In this document: piece by piece, positions 4,367 to 5,470 of the stretch
Layout: each line of letters starts with the position of its first letter
Position numbering within the stretch: position 1 is the first letter of the stretch
Origin: an uncultured Collinsella sp.
Lineage (GTDB): Bacteria > Actinomycetota > Coriobacteriia > Coriobacteriales > Coriobacteriaceae
Reading direction: 5' to 3'
Assembly: GCA_900553345.1 (NCBI GenBank)
Contig: USDE01000110.1
Coordinates: forward strand, 1-5,470
Length of the DNA stretch: 5,470 nt
The notes under the pieces: generated by a model
What the model was told of the DNA's origin: nothing
The model's input: only the letters and a program-made list of their open reading frames with translations
Database searches by the model: none
Program-made: the position numbers and the translations under genes

Positions 4367-5416
4367 ATGGACGTAACGTTCTCAACCTTCCTCGGCCAAA
4401 TTGTGTCGAACCCAGTCCTTGCCGTCACCGTGATCCTCGCGCTCGGCGCCATCTTCGTCAATGGATGGACCGACGCGCCCAACGCCATCGCGACCTGCGT
4501 CACTACGCGTTGCATGCCCGCCCGCGCCGCCATTCTCATGAGCGCCGCATTCAACTTCCTCGGCGTGCTCATTATGACGCACTTTAACGCGAGCGTCGCC
4601 AACACCATCTCACATATCGTCGACTTTGGCGGAAACAGCACCATGGCGCTCGCGTGCCTCTGCGCGGCGCTGTTCTCCATCGTCGTCTACGGTGCCACGG
4701 CATCGCGTTTTGGCATCCCCACCTCGCAAAGCCACAGCCTTATCGCCGGCCTGACCGGTGCCGCCATCGCCCTCGGCGGCGCGAGCAGCGTCAACGTCCA
4801 CGAGTGGATGAAGGTCATCTACGGCCTGGCGCTCTCCATCGGCCTGGGTTTTGTCATGGGCTGGGTCCTGTGCAAGCTCGTCTCGATTCTTTTCGCCGCC
4901 GCCAACAGACGACGTGCCAATGTCTTCTTTAAATACGCTCAGATCGCGAGCGCTGCGGCCATGAGCTTTATGCACGGCGCGCAGGATGGACAGAAGTTCA
5001 TCGGCGTGCTCTTTTTAGGCGTGGCCTTCGCCAGCGGGCAGACGAGCGTCGGCGACGCCGGCATCCCCATCTGGATCATGCTGCTGTGCTCGGCCACCAT
5101 GGGCATCGGCACCAGCGTGGGCGGCGAGCGCATCATCAAGTCCGTCGGCCAGAGCATGGTTAAGCTCGAGAAGTATCAGGGCTTCTCTGCCGACCTCGCG
5201 GGCGCCGCGAACCTGCTACTTGCCACCCTTACCGGCATCCCCGTGTCCTCCACGCACATCAAAACCTGCGCCATCATGGGCGTCGGCGCCGTCAAGCGCC
5301 TCTCGGCCATCAACTTCGGCGTGGTCAAGGACATGATGTTCACCTGGTTCTTCACCTTCCCCGCCTGCGGACTCATCAGCTTTGTCATGGCCAAGCTGTT
5401 CATGATGTTCCTCTAG
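4367..5416 (+). CDS. pit: Inorganic phosphate transporter, PiT family (PHO4 domain)
   Basis: A complete 349-aa polytopic membrane protein that imports inorganic phosphate, in bacteria usually as a metal-phosphate complex driven by protons or sodium. The fold is an inverted duplication, and both signature halves are visible: VNGWTDAPNAIAT (31-43, Asp36) with FGIPTSQSH (115-123), and HGAQDGQKFIG (203-213, Asp207) with TGIPVSSTH (289-297). Asp36 and Asp207 are equivalent ion/phosphate-site residues, and the two SxxSH/SSTH loops are the helical-hairpin phosphate sites. A short basic cytoplasmic loop (NRRRANVFFK, 180-189) separates the halves. At 349 aa it is shorter than E. coli PitA (499 aa), lacking a long central loop, like other compact bacterial members. 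ATG 4367 is the only start after an in-frame TAA at 4334; its ribosome-binding site, GAGAAAG, is weak. No DUF47 (PhoU-like) partner precedes it. No terminator is visible in the 54 bases after the stop. Confidence 0.95.
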   Translation: MDVTFSTFLGQIVSNPVLAVTVILALGAIFVNGWTDAPNAIATCVTTRCMPARAAILMSAAFNFLGVLIMTHFNASVANTISHIVDFGGNSTMALACLCAALFSIVVYGATASRFGIPTSQSHSLIAGLTGAAIALGGASSVNVHEWMKVIYGLALSIGLGFVMGWVLCKLVSILFAAANRRRANVFFKYAQIASAAAMSFMHGAQDGQKFIGVLFLGVAFASGQTSVGDAGIPIWIMLLCSATMGIGTSVGGERIIKSVGQSMVKLEKYQGFSADLAGAANLLLATLTGIPVSSTHIKTCAIMGVGAVKRLSAINFGVVKDMMFTWFFTFPACGLISFVMAKLFMMFL

Positions 5417-5470
5417 CCACGCTGAGCGTCCATCCGGACCGCAATACCTCGCCCACCCGTCTTCGCCTCG

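Overview
The window looks like a chromosomal segment of a high-GC Gram-positive bacterium, most likely a gut actinobacterium of the class Coriobacteriia (Collinsella-like). This is inferred from the GC-rich, C/G-ending codon use, the style of the proteins and the repetitive intergenic DNA. No rRNA or other marker gene is present to prove it. Every identification was made by reading the sequence; no database search was run.

Layout: (1) Bases 1-619 hold the C-terminal 205 residues of a tyrosine recombinase/integrase on the + strand, clearly GC-richer than the rest and cut by the window edge. (2) Bases 620-1008 are non-coding. They carry an imperfect hairpin (691-727), then an array of six 15-nt half-sites in alternating orientation with centres 40-41 nt apart (738-953), then a partial copy of the hairpin's first arm (971-984). 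(3) Bases 1009-4116 hold four genes on the - strand. In order of transcription these are a 112-aa uncharacterised protein, a seven-helix Bax inhibitor-1 family membrane protein, a TIGR02452/microbial-PARG-type macrodomain protein split by a one-base frameshift, and a cytosolic SGNH arylesterase. (4) Bases 4117-4366 are a divergent intergenic region. (5) Bases 4367-5416 hold a complete PiT-family phosphate transporter on the + strand.

The four minus-strand genes are co-directional but do not look like a simple operon, because a convincing intrinsic terminator lies in each of the three gaps between them. Two of these terminators end only 13 and 19 nt before the next start codon. The Bax inhibitor and SGNH genes must therefore be transcribed by read-through or through a terminator in their own leader. 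No shared pathway is evident; these look like ordinary housekeeping or accessory genes beside a mobile-element edge.

The most unusual items are the 40-nt-period palindromic array next to the integrase, the frameshifted macrodomain gene that also lacks the second Glu of the PARG catalytic pair, the terminators abutting ribosome-binding sites, and a perfect Shine-Dalgarno sequence upstream of the transporter that serves only a three-codon mini-ORF. I saw no convincing novel multi-gene system.
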